Shown in pieces: positions 38,826 through 47,542 of a stretch of 64,000 bases of DNA. Below the pieces are notes generated by a model. The model saw only the letters and a program-made list of their open reading frames with translations, ran no database searches and was not told the DNA's origin. The position numbers and the translations under genes are program-made. The DNA lies in contig NZ_ATMR01000060.1 of the NCBI RefSeq assembly GCF_000427335.1, positions 1 through 64,000 of the forward strand, given 5' to 3'. This stretch comes from Winogradskyella psychrotolerans RS-3. Its GTDB lineage: Bacteria > Bacteroidota > Bacteroidia > Flavobacteriales > Flavobacteriaceae. Numbering within the stretch: the stretch's first letter is position 1; each line of letters starts with the position of its first letter.

Positions 38826-39584
38826 ATGAGAACAATTACCGTCTTACTTATATGTTGTTTTAGCCTTATTGGCTTTTCGCAAAATGACCAAAATTTTAGT
38901 GATGCAAATGCCTTATATAACGATGGTAAATTTGCAGAAGCGATTGATAAATATGAATCGATTTTAGATTCAAAAGAACATTCTGCAGAGTTATATTTTA
39001 ACCTAGGGAATGCCAATTATAAGCTTAATAACATTGCGCCTAGTATTTATTATTTTGAAAAGGCACTACAATTAGAGCCTAATGATAAGGACATACAAAA
39101 TAATTTAGCTTTTGCACAAAACATGACGATTGATGCTATAGATACAGTTCCGGTTGTTGGGTTTTCAAGAATTATAAATAATATAGTCAATACGTTTAAT
39201 ACAGACGTTTGGGCAAAAATCGCAATCGGTGGTGTGCTTTTGTTTGTAATTATATTTTTAGCCTATCACTTTTCTTATACGAGTTCAAAAAAACGAATTG
39301 CTTTTGTAACTAGTATTGTTAGTTTATGCGTTGCTTGTTTTGCGGTAGCTATGGCGTTTCAAAAAGAAGATTTAAATAAAAAAGATAATCCTGCAATTAT
39401 ATTTGCACAAGAAAGTAGAGTAAAAACGGACCCTAATCTTACTAGTGAAGAAGTATTTAGGTTACATGAAGGTACTAAGGTGCAAGTCATTGAAACGTAT
39501 GATGATTGGAACAAAATTCAATTATCTGATAATTCTACAGGTTGGATTCCTTCTAAAGAGATTAAATTATTGAAGGTTTTTTAG
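38826..39584 (+). CDS. batE: BatE: TPR and SH3 domain membrane protein
   Basis: 252 aa. A signal peptide ends LIGFSQ. Tetratricopeptide repeats cover about residues 20-95 (FADANALYNDGKFAEAI-type unit, ELYFNLGNANYKLNN, YYFEKALQLEPNDKD). Two hydrophobic helices (IGGVLLFVIIFLAYHF and VTSIVSLCVACFAVAMAF) span about 130-180. A C-terminal SH3-like domain runs from about 195 to the end (VFRLHEGTKVQVIETYDDW, WIPSKEIKLL). This is the last gene of the bat operon by spacing and order. Confidence 0.88.
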   Translation: MRTITVLLICCFSLIGFSQNDQNFSDANALYNDGKFAEAIDKYESILDSKEHSAELYFNLGNANYKLNNIAPSIYYFEKALQLEPNDKDIQNNLAFAQNMTIDAIDTVPVVGFSRIINNIVNTFNTDVWAKIAIGGVLLFVIIFLAYHFSYTSSKKRIAFVTSIVSLCVACFAVAMAFQKEDLNKKDNPAIIFAQESRVKTDPNLTSEEVFRLHEGTKVQVIETYDDWNKIQLSDNSTGWIPSKEIKLLKVF

Positions 39585-39632
39585 AACTAATTTAACAGTC
39601 TGTTAAAATCGAACATATTATATTTGCTGCTT

Positions 39633-39926
39633 ATGCAAAAAAGCTCCAAATACAGAATAGCTGTTTTTTTAACCATAGTATTTATGGCGCTTATTTCTGC
39701 ACCCACAATTATCATGTCTATTGATGACTCAATTGACGTCGCGTGTTTTTTTAGTATAACTGAAGAAGAAGAGAACGCACATGCTAAGCTTCTCTTTGAT
39801 AAAGACCACCAAGATTCAGAATTTTTAATTGAAGATCAAGAAACTACACATCTTGAAGGCTATAGGTTTAAAAACTACCCTAAACCGCATCTTAATTTAA
39901 TTTCTCCACCACCCGATTTTATTTAA
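39633..39926 (+). CDS. Small membrane-anchored protein, unknown
   Basis: 97 aa from ATG 39633 (MQKSSKYRIAVFLTIVFMALIS). An in-frame TTG nine bases earlier is also possible. One N-terminal hydrophobic segment is followed by an acidic region (SITEEEENAHAKLLFDKDHQ) and a proline-rich end (LNLISPPPDF). The gene lies between the bat operon and the first SulP transporter. Similar short proteins occur beside SulP or iron-related genes in flavobacteria, from memory only. I assign no function. Confidence 0.6.
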   Translation: MQKSSKYRIAVFLTIVFMALISAPTIIMSIDDSIDVACFFSITEEEENAHAKLLFDKDHQDSEFLIEDQETTHLEGYRFKNYPKPHLNLISPPPDFI

Positions 39927-40013
39927 TATTTTTTCGCTTGACATTTTTTGTCCCCAAAAAAAGTATTAAAATAACTATTGAAATCTATTCAATAGACAAA
40001 ATCATTATATAAA

Positions 40014-41606
40014 ATGTTTAAAACATTAAAAAACGACTTGCCTGCAAGTGTCGTTGTATTTTTCGTTGCACTACCCTTATGTTTAGGTATTGCATTAGCT
40101 AGTGGAGCACCACTTTTCTCAGGAGTAATTGCTGGTGTAATTGGTGGAATTGTAGTAGGATCCTTAAGTGGTTCTAAATTAGGAGTTAGTGGGCCTGCAG
40201 CTGGTTTAGCAGCCATCGTATTAACAGCCATCGGGACTTTAGGTGGTTATGAAAACTTTTTAGTAGCCGTTGTATTAGGTGGAATTATTCAATTACTATT
40301 TGGAGTATTAAAGGCCGGAATTATTGGCTATTATTTTCCGTCTTCTGTAATTAAAGGTATGCTTACAGGTATCGGAATCATCATTATTTTAAAACAAATC
40401 CCTAACTTTTTTGGCTATGATGAAGAATCTGCTTGGGATTTAGAATTTTTTGAAATTGATGGTGGTAATACGTTTTCAGAGTTAATTACTATGTTTAGTA
40501 ATATACACCCTGGAGCTGCCTTAGTAGGAATTATAAGTTTATTACTATTAATACTTTGGGATAAAGTATTGACTAAGAAATCTAAAGTATTTGAAATTAT
40601 TCAAGGGCCTTTCGTTGTCGTAGTTTTAGGGATAATATTCTTTACATTAACACAAAATCACGACGTACTTTCTATAGGAGGAAAACATATGGTAAGTGTT
40701 CCAATTCCTGATGATTTAGATTCTTTTATTGGTCAATTTAGCTTTCCTAATTTTGCTGTAATTACAAATTATGAAGTTTGGATTGTAGCTTTTACCATTG
40801 CATTAGTGGCAAGTTTAGAAACCTTATTAAGCGTTGAAGCATCAGATAAACTTGATCCAGATAAAAACGTAACACCTACTAATAGAGAATTATTAGCACA
40901 AGGAACAGGTAATATTCTTTCAGGATTAATAGGAGGTCTTCCTGTAACTCAGGTAATTGTTCGAAGTTCTGCCAATATACAATCTGGTGGAAAAAGTAAA
41001 ATGTCAACTATTATTCATGGATTCTTATTATTGATTTCTGTAATATTAATACCAACGTTACTTAATAAGATTCCTTTATCAGTGTTAGCTGCAATTTTAC
41101 TGATTGTGGGTTATAAATTGGCAAAACCATCATTATTCAAAAAGATGTATAATTTAGGATGGAAACAATCAGTTCCATTTTTCGCGACTGTAGTAGGAAT
41201 CGTTTTTACAGATTTATTAGTCGGTATTGGTCTAGGATTAGCTGTCGGTATCGTTGTTATACTATTAAAAAGCTACCAAAACTCGCACTTCCTACATATT
41301 GAAGATAATAGTAACGGAAAACATAAAATTAAGATGGCACTTGCTGAAGAAGTAACCTTCTTTAATAAAGGTGCAATTCTAAAAGAACTAGATAGTTTAC
41401 CAAGAGATACTTATTTAGAATTTGATGTTACAAAGACGAGATATCTAGATTATGATATTATTGAGATTCTTGAGGATTTTGCCTTTAAAGCAAAAGAGAG
41501 AAATATAGATATCAAATTAATTTCAAAACGTGGAGTTGTAGAAAATCCACCGAGTTTTATTGAGTTCTTTCAATTAAGACCTAAGTCTAATATAAGTTTA
41601 AGCTAG
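40014..41606 (+). CDS. SulP-family anion (probably bicarbonate) transporter 1
   Basis: 530 aa. The membrane part has 10-12 hydrophobic segments with SulP landmarks: LPASVVVFFVALPLCLGIAL and SGAPLFSGVIAGVIGG at the start, SKLGVSGPAAGLAAIVLTAI, and ETLLSVEASDKLDPDKNVTP. GLIGGLPVTQVIVRSSANIQ follows. A reduced STAS-like domain follows from about residue 430 (EVTFFNKGAILKELDSLP, then YLDYDIIEILEDFA). It is the first gene of a cluster with a universal stress protein and two carbonic anhydrases, which favours bicarbonate over sulfate as substrate. The substrate is inferred from context. Confidence 0.86.
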   Translation: MFKTLKNDLPASVVVFFVALPLCLGIALASGAPLFSGVIAGVIGGIVVGSLSGSKLGVSGPAAGLAAIVLTAIGTLGGYENFLVAVVLGGIIQLLFGVLKAGIIGYYFPSSVIKGMLTGIGIIIILKQIPNFFGYDEESAWDLEFFEIDGGNTFSELITMFSNIHPGAALVGIISLLLLILWDKVLTKKSKVFEIIQGPFVVVVLGIIFFTLTQNHDVLSIGGKHMVSVPIPDDLDSFIGQFSFPNFAVITNYEVWIVAFTIALVASLETLLSVEASDKLDPDKNVTPTNRELLAQGTGNILSGLIGGLPVTQVIVRSSANIQSGGKSKMSTIIHGFLLLISVILIPTLLNKIPLSVLAAILLIVGYKLAKPSLFKKMYNLGWKQSVPFFATVVGIVFTDLLVGIGLGLAVGIVVILLKSYQNSHFLHIEDNSNGKHKIKMALAEEVTFFNKGAILKELDSLPRDTYLEFDVTKTRYLDYDIIEILEDFAFKAKERNIDIKLISKRGVVENPPSFIEFFQLRPKSNISLS

Positions 41607-41611
41607 AAATT

Positions 41612-42412
41612 ATGAAAAATAGTAAATATAAAATACTGGTACTTTCTGATTTAAACAAAACGACAAGTACCACCATAAAAAGTAGTGTGAGTTTAGCACA
41701 AATGATTGATGCAGACATTGAATTATTTCATGTTAAAAAACACATTGATATTGTAAATAGAGATAACCAACTCTCTGCAATTAGAACTTTAAATGATGAA
41801 CAGATTACGACAAAAAAGAAAATTGAAGCATTAATTAATCCTATTTCAAAAGCGTATAATGTAACCATCAGTTATAGTTATGCTTTTGGAAAAATTAAAG
41901 AAGAAATCCGTAATCAGATCGCACTTTCTAAGCCCGATATTATTGTTTTAGGACAGCGAGATTCTAATCCGCTTCAGCTCATTGGAGATAGTATTACACG
42001 TTTTATCTTGAAAAATTTTAAAGGTGTTATTATGATTTCATCTAATGAAAATGCATTAATACCAAATGAAAAAATGTCTTTAGGAGTTTTTAATGATTCT
42101 AATAAAATCTTTAATACTGAATTTTCAAAAGATTTAATACTGCATGCAAAAGCACCGTTAAAATCTTTCAAAATTATAAATAGCCAAAAAGAAACAGTAA
42201 AAATAGCAGGCGAAAAAGATGAGAAAATTATAGCGTATGTATTTGAGCAAAATGCAGATGCTATGGATACGCTTTCTTCCTATTTGTTGAAAAACAATAT
42301 TAATTTATTGTGTGTGGATAGAGATGAAGATAAATCGAAAAATACAGGTGAAGCCTCATTAAGAGAAGTGGTGAGTAAGTTGAATGTTTCATTATTAGTT
42401 TCGGAAGCATAA
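41612..42412 (+). CDS. Universal stress protein-like (two-domain) protein
   Basis: 266 aa, five bases after the SulP stop. The first half has the UspA pattern: KYKILVLSDLNKTTSTT, ADIELFHVKK, KPDIIVLGQRDSNPLQLIGD, then SITRFILKNFKGVIMIS. The second half is a degenerate repeat (EQNADAMDTLSSYLLKNNIN, LREVVSKLNVSLLVSEA). The nucleotide-binding G-x2-G motif is poorly kept. Usp proteins next to ion transporters often regulate them. The tight spacing suggests it senses or controls the SulP1 transporter, which is an inference. Confidence 0.75.
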   Translation: MKNSKYKILVLSDLNKTTSTTIKSSVSLAQMIDADIELFHVKKHIDIVNRDNQLSAIRTLNDEQITTKKKIEALINPISKAYNVTISYSYAFGKIKEEIRNQIALSKPDIIVLGQRDSNPLQLIGDSITRFILKNFKGVIMISSNENALIPNEKMSLGVFNDSNKIFNTEFSKDLILHAKAPLKSFKIINSQKETVKIAGEKDEKIIAYVFEQNADAMDTLSSYLLKNNINLLCVDRDEDKSKNTGEASLREVVSKLNVSLLVSEA

Positions 42413-42447
42413 ATAAATAACAATTAAAATTAAACGAAAAAAACATT

Positions 42448-43077
42448 ATGAAAGCACATACAAAAGAATCACAAGCAACAATGACACCTCAAAAGTCATT
42501 AGAATATTTAAAAGAAGGTAATTTAAGATTTCAAAATAATTTAAAAGCTAATCGTAACCTTTTAGAGCAAGTAAATGACACAAGTGACGGGCAATTTCCA
42601 TTTGCAACGATTTTGAGCTGTATTGATTCTAGAGTTTCAGCGGAGTTGGTTTTTGACCAAGGATTAGGAGATATTTTTAGCGTTCGTATAGCTGGTAACA
42701 TTGTTAATGAAGACATTTTGGGTAGTATGGAATTTGCATGTAAGTTAGCAGGGACAGAACTTATTGTCGTTTTAGGACATACAAGTTGCGGTGCTGTAAA
42801 AGGAGCTTGTGATCATGCTGAAATGGGTAATTTAACCAAGTTAGTTCAAAAAATAACACCAGCAGTAAATGCAGTTACAGAGCCTAAGGACGAAAGTTTA
42901 AGAACGTCTAAAAACTTAGATTTTGTAGATGATGTATCACATGTGAATGTACAATTAATGATTGATAGAATTCATGCCGAAAGCCCAATTCTTACTGAAA
43001 TGGAGAAAAACGGTGAGATTAAAATTATTGGAGCTATGTATGATGTAAATACAGGTGAAGTAAAGTTTGATGAATAA
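42448..43077 (+). CDS. can: Beta-carbonic anhydrase 1
   Basis: 209 aa. The zinc ligands and catalytic dyad of beta-carbonic anhydrases are present: Cys58-x-Asp60-x-Arg62 (CIDSR), His111 and Cys114 in GHTSCGAVKGA. FSVRIAGNIVNEDILGSMEF is the conserved core helix/strand. It interconverts carbon dioxide and bicarbonate in the cytoplasm and would trap or release the anion imported by the neighbouring transporters. It is in the same direction and close to SulP1 and the Usp gene. Confidence 0.92.
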   Translation: MKAHTKESQATMTPQKSLEYLKEGNLRFQNNLKANRNLLEQVNDTSDGQFPFATILSCIDSRVSAELVFDQGLGDIFSVRIAGNIVNEDILGSMEFACKLAGTELIVVLGHTSCGAVKGACDHAEMGNLTKLVQKITPAVNAVTEPKDESLRTSKNLDFVDDVSHVNVQLMIDRIHAESPILTEMEKNGEIKIIGAMYDVNTGEVKFDE

Positions 43078-43094
43078 AAACTAAAAGTATAAAA

Positions 43095-43757
43095 ATGATA
43101 AAAAGAATAAATATGGTAGCTCTAACGCTTTTGTTGGTGCTACCATTTTTTACGTTTGCCCAAGATAGTAATTTTGGGAATTGGCTTATTTATATTGGAA
43201 ATAAGAAGCTAAATACAAAATGGAATATCCATAATGAAGTACAATACAGAAGCTACAATATTATTGATGATTTAGAACAATTACTGATAAGAACTGGTGT
43301 TGGATATAATTTAACAGAAAATAATAACAATATTTTGCTCGGTTATGGTTATATTCTATCTCAAAATTATAGTGATGAATCAGATGATAAAATTTCGATA
43401 AATGAGCATCGTATTTTTCAACAATTTACAACCAAACAAACTGTTGGTAGTTTAGGTTTAAGTCATCGCTATCGTTTTGAAGAACGGTTTATTGAAGACG
43501 ATTTTAAAATGCGTTTTCGTTATTTTTTAGGAATTAATGTGCCGTTAACGAAAAAAGAAAGCAATAGCTATTATCTTTCCGTATATAATGAGATTTTTTT
43601 AAATACGGAATCATCAGTTTTTGATAGAAATAGGGTGTATGGAGGCTTAGGTTACAAGGTTAACAAGTCGCTAAGAATAGAAGCTGGTTATATGAATCAA
43701 TTTTTTGAAACTAATAATAGAGATCAATTTAATATTATTACGTATCTTAATTTCTAA
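43095..43757 (+). CDS. DUF2490 outer-membrane-barrel protein
   Basis: 220 aa with a signal peptide ending TFAQ. DSNFGNWLIYIGNKKLNTKW begins the mature protein and is typical of DUF2490. Regular amphipathic strands follow (NIHNEVQYRSYN, LLIRTGVGYNL, GSLGLSHRYRFEERF, RIEAGYMNQFF), ending in a phenylalanine (NIITYLNF) as outer-membrane barrels do. It lies 17 bases after the carbonic anhydrase, inside the carbon cluster. It might be the outer-membrane route for small anions, but this is a guess from position. Confidence 0.78.
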   Translation: MIKRINMVALTLLLVLPFFTFAQDSNFGNWLIYIGNKKLNTKWNIHNEVQYRSYNIIDDLEQLLIRTGVGYNLTENNNNILLGYGYILSQNYSDESDDKISINEHRIFQQFTTKQTVGSLGLSHRYRFEERFIEDDFKMRFRYFLGINVPLTKKESNSYYLSVYNEIFLNTESSVFDRNRVYGGLGYKVNKSLRIEAGYMNQFFETNNRDQFNIITYLNF

Positions 43758-43803
43758 AAAAATCACGATTTGTATCCATAGAATTTAATAGAATATAGAA
43801 TTT

Positions 43804-45669
43804 ATGAAAAAGTTTTTTTCTCATCTTAAAGGTGATGCTTTTGGAGGTATTACAGCAGGTATTGTTGCATTACCATTGGCATTAGCGTTTGGAGTGTCAT
43901 CTGGTCTTGGTCCTAGTGCAGGACTTTATGGTGCTATCTTTTTAGCTTTTTTTGCAGCACTTTTTGGCGGTACCAATACCCAAATTTCTGGGCCAACAGC
44001 ACCTATGACAGCTGTAAGTATGGTTCTTATTGCGGGATTATTAGCTATCCATGAAGGAGATGTTAGTAAATCGCTTCCTATAATTCTAGCCGTATTTATC
44101 CTAGCAGGATTAATGCAAGTTGGTTTGGGCATTTTTGGCTTCGGAAAATACATAAAGTATATTCCATATCCTGTGGTTTCAGGGTTTATGACAGCCATTG
44201 GACTCATTATAATTATTACACAAATTTTGCCAGCAGTTGGTTATTATGCAGGAGAAGACACCGCATTAATTGAAAAACATATGCCTCATGCAGAAGAAAT
44301 GCTTTTAAATGATATCTTAAAAGAAGAAGCAGGTGAAGGCATATTAGTCCTTGAAAATTTTAAAGAAACTGTAGATCGAGCAAGTAGAATTACACCCGAA
44401 GAAATGGAAAGTGAGGCTTCTATATTAGCTGGGAATTCTGCTTCTGGTGCATTAGGGGCGTTAAAAGCAATACCTAGAGCATTACAAAATATAAATTGGT
44501 TAGAATTGCTACTAGCGCTTGGAACCATAATTATTATATACGGATTTAAACGTATAACTACTGCGATACCAAGTACTCTAGTGGCTTTAGTAATTGTTTC
44601 AGGAATTGCTTTTGGCTTTGGTTTAGACTACCGACCAATCGAACAAATACCGAGTGGCTTTCCGGTACCAAATATGGCCATTTTTACAGAATTTGATTTT
44701 GGGAATTTAATGCCATATTTTTTTACCGCCTTTACCTTAGCGTTATTAGGATCTATTGATTCCTTATTAACGAGTGTTGTTGCAGATAATGTTACTAAAA
44801 CAAAACATAAGCCAAACAAAGAGCTTATCGGCCAGGGTATTGGAAATACTATTGGTGCTTTATTTGGTGGTTTACCAGGAGCAGGAGCAACTATTAGAAC
44901 GGTTGTAAATATTAACGCAGGTGGTAAAACTAGATTATCAGGAATGATTGCTGGTGTCTTTTTATTATTGATTCTTTTAGCTTTAGGAGATATTGCGTCA
45001 CAAATTCCAGCAGCTGTTTTAGCAGGTATTTTAATTACCGTTGGTTTTGGAGTTATGGATTATAAAGGCTTAAAAGCGATTCCTGCGCTACCAAAAGATA
45101 TTAAAATTGGACCGATTAAATTGAGCTCTGAAGTTTTAATTATGATTGTAGTTTTACTATTGTCTACGTTTTGGAACTTGGTTTATGCTGTAGGTATCGG
45201 ATTAATAATAGCGTCACTTATGTTTATGAAAAAAATAGGTGATTTAACAGCATTGCGATCCGATGTTAAATCTTTAAAGAAAGAAAAGGCTTGGGCAGAT
45301 GAAGCTGATTTTCCTGAAAAACTAAAAGAAGAAGTTTTTATTAAACATTTAAAAGGACCATTGTTTTTTGGATCTACTAGTGAATTTCAGGCGTTAGCAG
45401 ATCAGATTCCTATTACAGCTAAAACAGTAGTAATTCGTTTAGGACGTATGCAATATATGGATCAATCCGGACTCTACGCCATGGAAGATGTGCTTCAAGA
45501 TTTATCAAAAAGAAATATTTTGGTATTGTTTGTAGGGCTACTAAAGCAACCAAGATATATGATGGAGCGTATTGATATAATTCCAAATTTAATTCTTAAA
45601 GAGCATATATTTAAGGACTTTGATAGTTGTTTAAACTGGATAAAAAGTAATGTAAAGGACGAATTCTAA
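43804..45669 (+). CDS. SulP-family anion (probably bicarbonate) transporter 2 with STAS domain
   Basis: 621 aa. The membrane domain starts GDAFGGITAGIVALPLALAF, with GTNTQISGPTAPMTAVSMVL and IDSLLTSVVADNVTKTKHKP. GGLPGAGATIRTVVNINAGG follows. A large periplasmic or cytoplasmic loop of about 75 residues interrupts helices 5 and 6 (EKHMPHAEEMLLNDIL and on). A canonical STAS domain occupies about 520-615 (VIRLGRMQYMDQSGLYAMED). It differs clearly from SulP1. It pairs with the second carbonic anhydrase 12 bases downstream. Relatives include BicA-like bicarbonate/sodium symporters, but sulfate transport is not excluded. Confidence 0.88.
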   Translation: MKKFFSHLKGDAFGGITAGIVALPLALAFGVSSGLGPSAGLYGAIFLAFFAALFGGTNTQISGPTAPMTAVSMVLIAGLLAIHEGDVSKSLPIILAVFILAGLMQVGLGIFGFGKYIKYIPYPVVSGFMTAIGLIIIITQILPAVGYYAGEDTALIEKHMPHAEEMLLNDILKEEAGEGILVLENFKETVDRASRITPEEMESEASILAGNSASGALGALKAIPRALQNINWLELLLALGTIIIIYGFKRITTAIPSTLVALVIVSGIAFGFGLDYRPIEQIPSGFPVPNMAIFTEFDFGNLMPYFFTAFTLALLGSIDSLLTSVVADNVTKTKHKPNKELIGQGIGNTIGALFGGLPGAGATIRTVVNINAGGKTRLSGMIAGVFLLLILLALGDIASQIPAAVLAGILITVGFGVMDYKGLKAIPALPKDIKIGPIKLSSEVLIMIVVLLLSTFWNLVYAVGIGLIIASLMFMKKIGDLTALRSDVKSLKKEKAWADEADFPEKLKEEVFIKHLKGPLFFGSTSEFQALADQIPITAKTVVIRLGRMQYMDQSGLYAMEDVLQDLSKRNILVLFVGLLKQPRYMMERIDIIPNLILKEHIFKDFDSCLNWIKSNVKDEF

Positions 45670-45680
45670 TTGATATAAAT

Positions 45681-46306
45681 ATGGACTTAAATAATGTATT
45701 TAAAAATAACGAAAAGTGGATTAAAGACAGGTTAGACAATGATGCTGAATATTTCGAGAAATTAGGCCAAGGACAAAATCCAGAGTTATTATTTATAGGC
45801 TGTTCCGATAGTCGTGTTACCGCTGAAGAGTTAATGGGTTTAGGTCCAGGTGATGTCTTTGTGCATAGAAATATAGCGAATATGGTTGTTGGCACAGATG
45901 CAAATGGCATGTCTGTGGTTAATTATGCGGTTACACATTTAAAGGTGAATCACGTTGTAGTTTGTGGACATTATGCTTGTGGCGGAGTAAAAGCAGCAAT
46001 GCAATCGGCCGATTTGGGTGTTTTAAACGGTTGGTTAAGAAACATTAGAGATGTTTATAGAATGCATCATAATGAGCTTAATTCTATTAAGGACGAAGAA
46101 AAAAATACGATCGTTTAGTTGAACTCAATGTGCAAGAACAGTGTGTTAATCTAATTAAAACAGCAGCCGTACAAAAAGCTTATAGAGATAGAGGTTTAAA
46201 AGTACACGGTTGGGTGTTTGATGTACACACAGGAAAACTAATAGATTTAAAAATAGATTTTGAAGGGTATCTCAAAGATATTATGGAAATCTATCACTTA
46301 GATTAG
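45681..46306 (+). pseudogene. Beta-carbonic anhydrase 2, one frameshift
   Basis: The frame from 45681 carries Cys41-x-Asp43-x-Arg45 (CSDSR), His97 and Cys100 (GHYACGG), then stops early at 46118. Adding one A to the seven-A run at 46099-46105 continues the protein as EEKKYDRLVELNVQEQCVNL. It then runs to the TAG at 46304-46306 (VHGWVFDVHTGKLIDL, IMEIYHLD), about 208 aa and the length of full enzymes. All active-site residues lie before the shift. It is probably intact in the organism. Its place directly after SulP2 mirrors the SulP1/carbonic anhydrase 1 pair. Confidence 0.88.
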
Positions 46307-46308
46307 TG

Positions 46309-46340
46309 AAAAAACACCATTCGGAAGAATGGTTTTTTTA
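46309..46340. terminator. Bidirectional terminator
   Basis: ACCATTC (46316-46322) pairs with GAATGGT (46327-46333) around GGAA, flanked by A and T tracts. It ends the rightward carbon cluster and the leftward cvpA gene. Confidence 0.8.
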
Positions 46341-46868
46341 TGCTTTTTCTTTAGTGTTTTCTTCCTCAGCATCTTCTTCTTCTGATTCGCTTTTAATTAT
46401 TGATGGAAAAATCATAGGGGCTAATGATTTTACAGGTTTGTAAAGCATACTTTTTTCTAAATCTTCTTTTTCCATAAAGGGCAATGTATTATTCATTTTA
46501 TGAAAAACACTCAAAAGCACACTAAGAATTAATCCAATTTTAAGCGCTCCAAAGACAGCACCTGCGAGTTTATTGATGATTCCTAAAGCGGCGAAATCGG
46601 CTAGTTTGGTTAATGCTTTTCCTGCTAAGCTAATGACTAAAACAATCACCACAAAAGTGATGGCAAAAGCAACGATATTGATGGTTTTTTCACTCCAATC
46701 AACCTTAGGTTCTAAAAATCCTGCAGCAAAATCACTAAAATGAATTGCACCATAAACACCCAAAACTAAGGCCAATAGAGAGGCGACTTCTACAAAAAGA
46801 CCTTTAAATAAGCCACGTACAAATCCGAATAATAATAGGGCGGCTAAAATAATATCAATAATACTCAT
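46338..46868 (-). CDS. CvpA family membrane protein
   Basis: 176 aa with four hydrophobic segments and family motifs IDIILAALLLFGFVRGLFKG at the N-terminus and LADFAALGIINKLAGAVFGALK. CvpA of E. coli is linked to colicin V production and envelope homeostasis. The C-terminal tail is acidic (SESEEEDAEEENTKEKA). The gene is monocistronic, convergent with the carbon cluster. Confidence 0.85.
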   Translation of the reverse strand: MSIIDIILAALLLFGFVRGLFKGLFVEVASLLALVLGVYGAIHFSDFAAGFLEPKVDWSEKTINIVAFAITFVVIVLVISLAGKALTKLADFAALGIINKLAGAVFGALKIGLILSVLLSVFHKMNNTLPFMEKEDLEKSMLYKPVKSLAPMIFPSIIKSESEEEDAEEENTKEKA

Positions 46869-47109
46869 ACAACTAGCGGTTTAAACAAAAGTACATGAAT
46901 TTTTTAAGTTCAAATTTTAGTGAATCAATTTATTTAAACTTAGGGCTAATAAGGTAAACTATACTTTTTTTCTGATTTATAAATAATAACGCATTTCAAC
47001 CTACTTTAGTTTATTAACTTTGAAGTCTTATAAGAAGTTAAGCTTGAAGGAGACTTCTTCATCTTAAAACTTTTAATTATTAATTAAAGAGATTCCTGTT
47101 TTACGGGAA

Positions 47110-47472
47110 ATGGACATGGCAAGAGACGAACAATTAAAAGAACGATGGGAGTTGGTGGTAGAGAAACTCTCAAACCAATTTGCTGATGGAGATCGATTAG
47201 ATCTCGATTCTATAATATACCTTATTGGTGTGCAAGAGCTTGGTCAAATTCATCGTGAATATAAAAAAGATCATAAACTCGATTTAATGCATATAGCAAT
47301 TTGCAAGGTTTTAACACCTTATGGATTTTATGAATTTGATTATGTAGATGAAGAAGGTTGGCCACATTACAAAGTATTAGCGCAATTACCACATCTAAAA
47401 GCTGGTGAGCAAAGTGTGTTAATGAAAGAGGCTATTGTAAACTATTTTTTGGAAACAGAATATATCAATTAG
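47110..47472 (+). CDS. Conserved flavobacterial protein of unknown function
   Basis: 120 aa, or 118 if translation begins at the second ATG (MARDEQLKERWELVVEKL). It is soluble, acidic and without signal or membrane segment. Notable segments are LDLDSIIYLIGVQELGQ, HREYKKDHKLDLMHIAICKV and LTPYGFYEFDYVDEEGWPHY. I recall near-identical proteins in many flavobacteria just upstream of other housekeeping genes, always unnamed. Conservation of aromatic and acidic residues suggests an interaction role, but none can be stated. Confidence 0.7.
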   Translation: MDMARDEQLKERWELVVEKLSNQFADGDRLDLDSIIYLIGVQELGQIHREYKKDHKLDLMHIAICKVLTPYGFYEFDYVDEEGWPHYKVLAQLPHLKAGEQSVLMKEAIVNYFLETEYIN

Positions 47473-47512
47473 CTAAGACGTCATACAGCTACCATAACTC
47501 GCAAAAAAAACT

Positions 47513-47520
47513 TAAATTTG
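47513..47520 (+). promoter_or_regulatory. Candidate promoter box before pheS
   Basis: TAAATTTG fits TAnnTTTG and lies 22 bases before the pheS ATG. No TTG is found at the expected upstream distance, so the assignment is weak. Confidence 0.3.
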
Positions 47521-47542
47521 CACTCGTTTTTGAATAGAAATC

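Noticed and set aside
42448..46306. Sulfate assimilation cluster as explanation for the SulP genes
   Set aside because: No cys genes (ATP sulfurylase, APS kinase or sulfite reductase) are near, while two carbonic anhydrases are, so bicarbonate is the better reading.
47089..47113. GATTCCTG-like sequence before the 47.1-kb gene as a sixth REP copy
   Set aside because: The right arm (ACGGGAAAT) pairs poorly with the left, so it is not a convincing member of the palindrome family.
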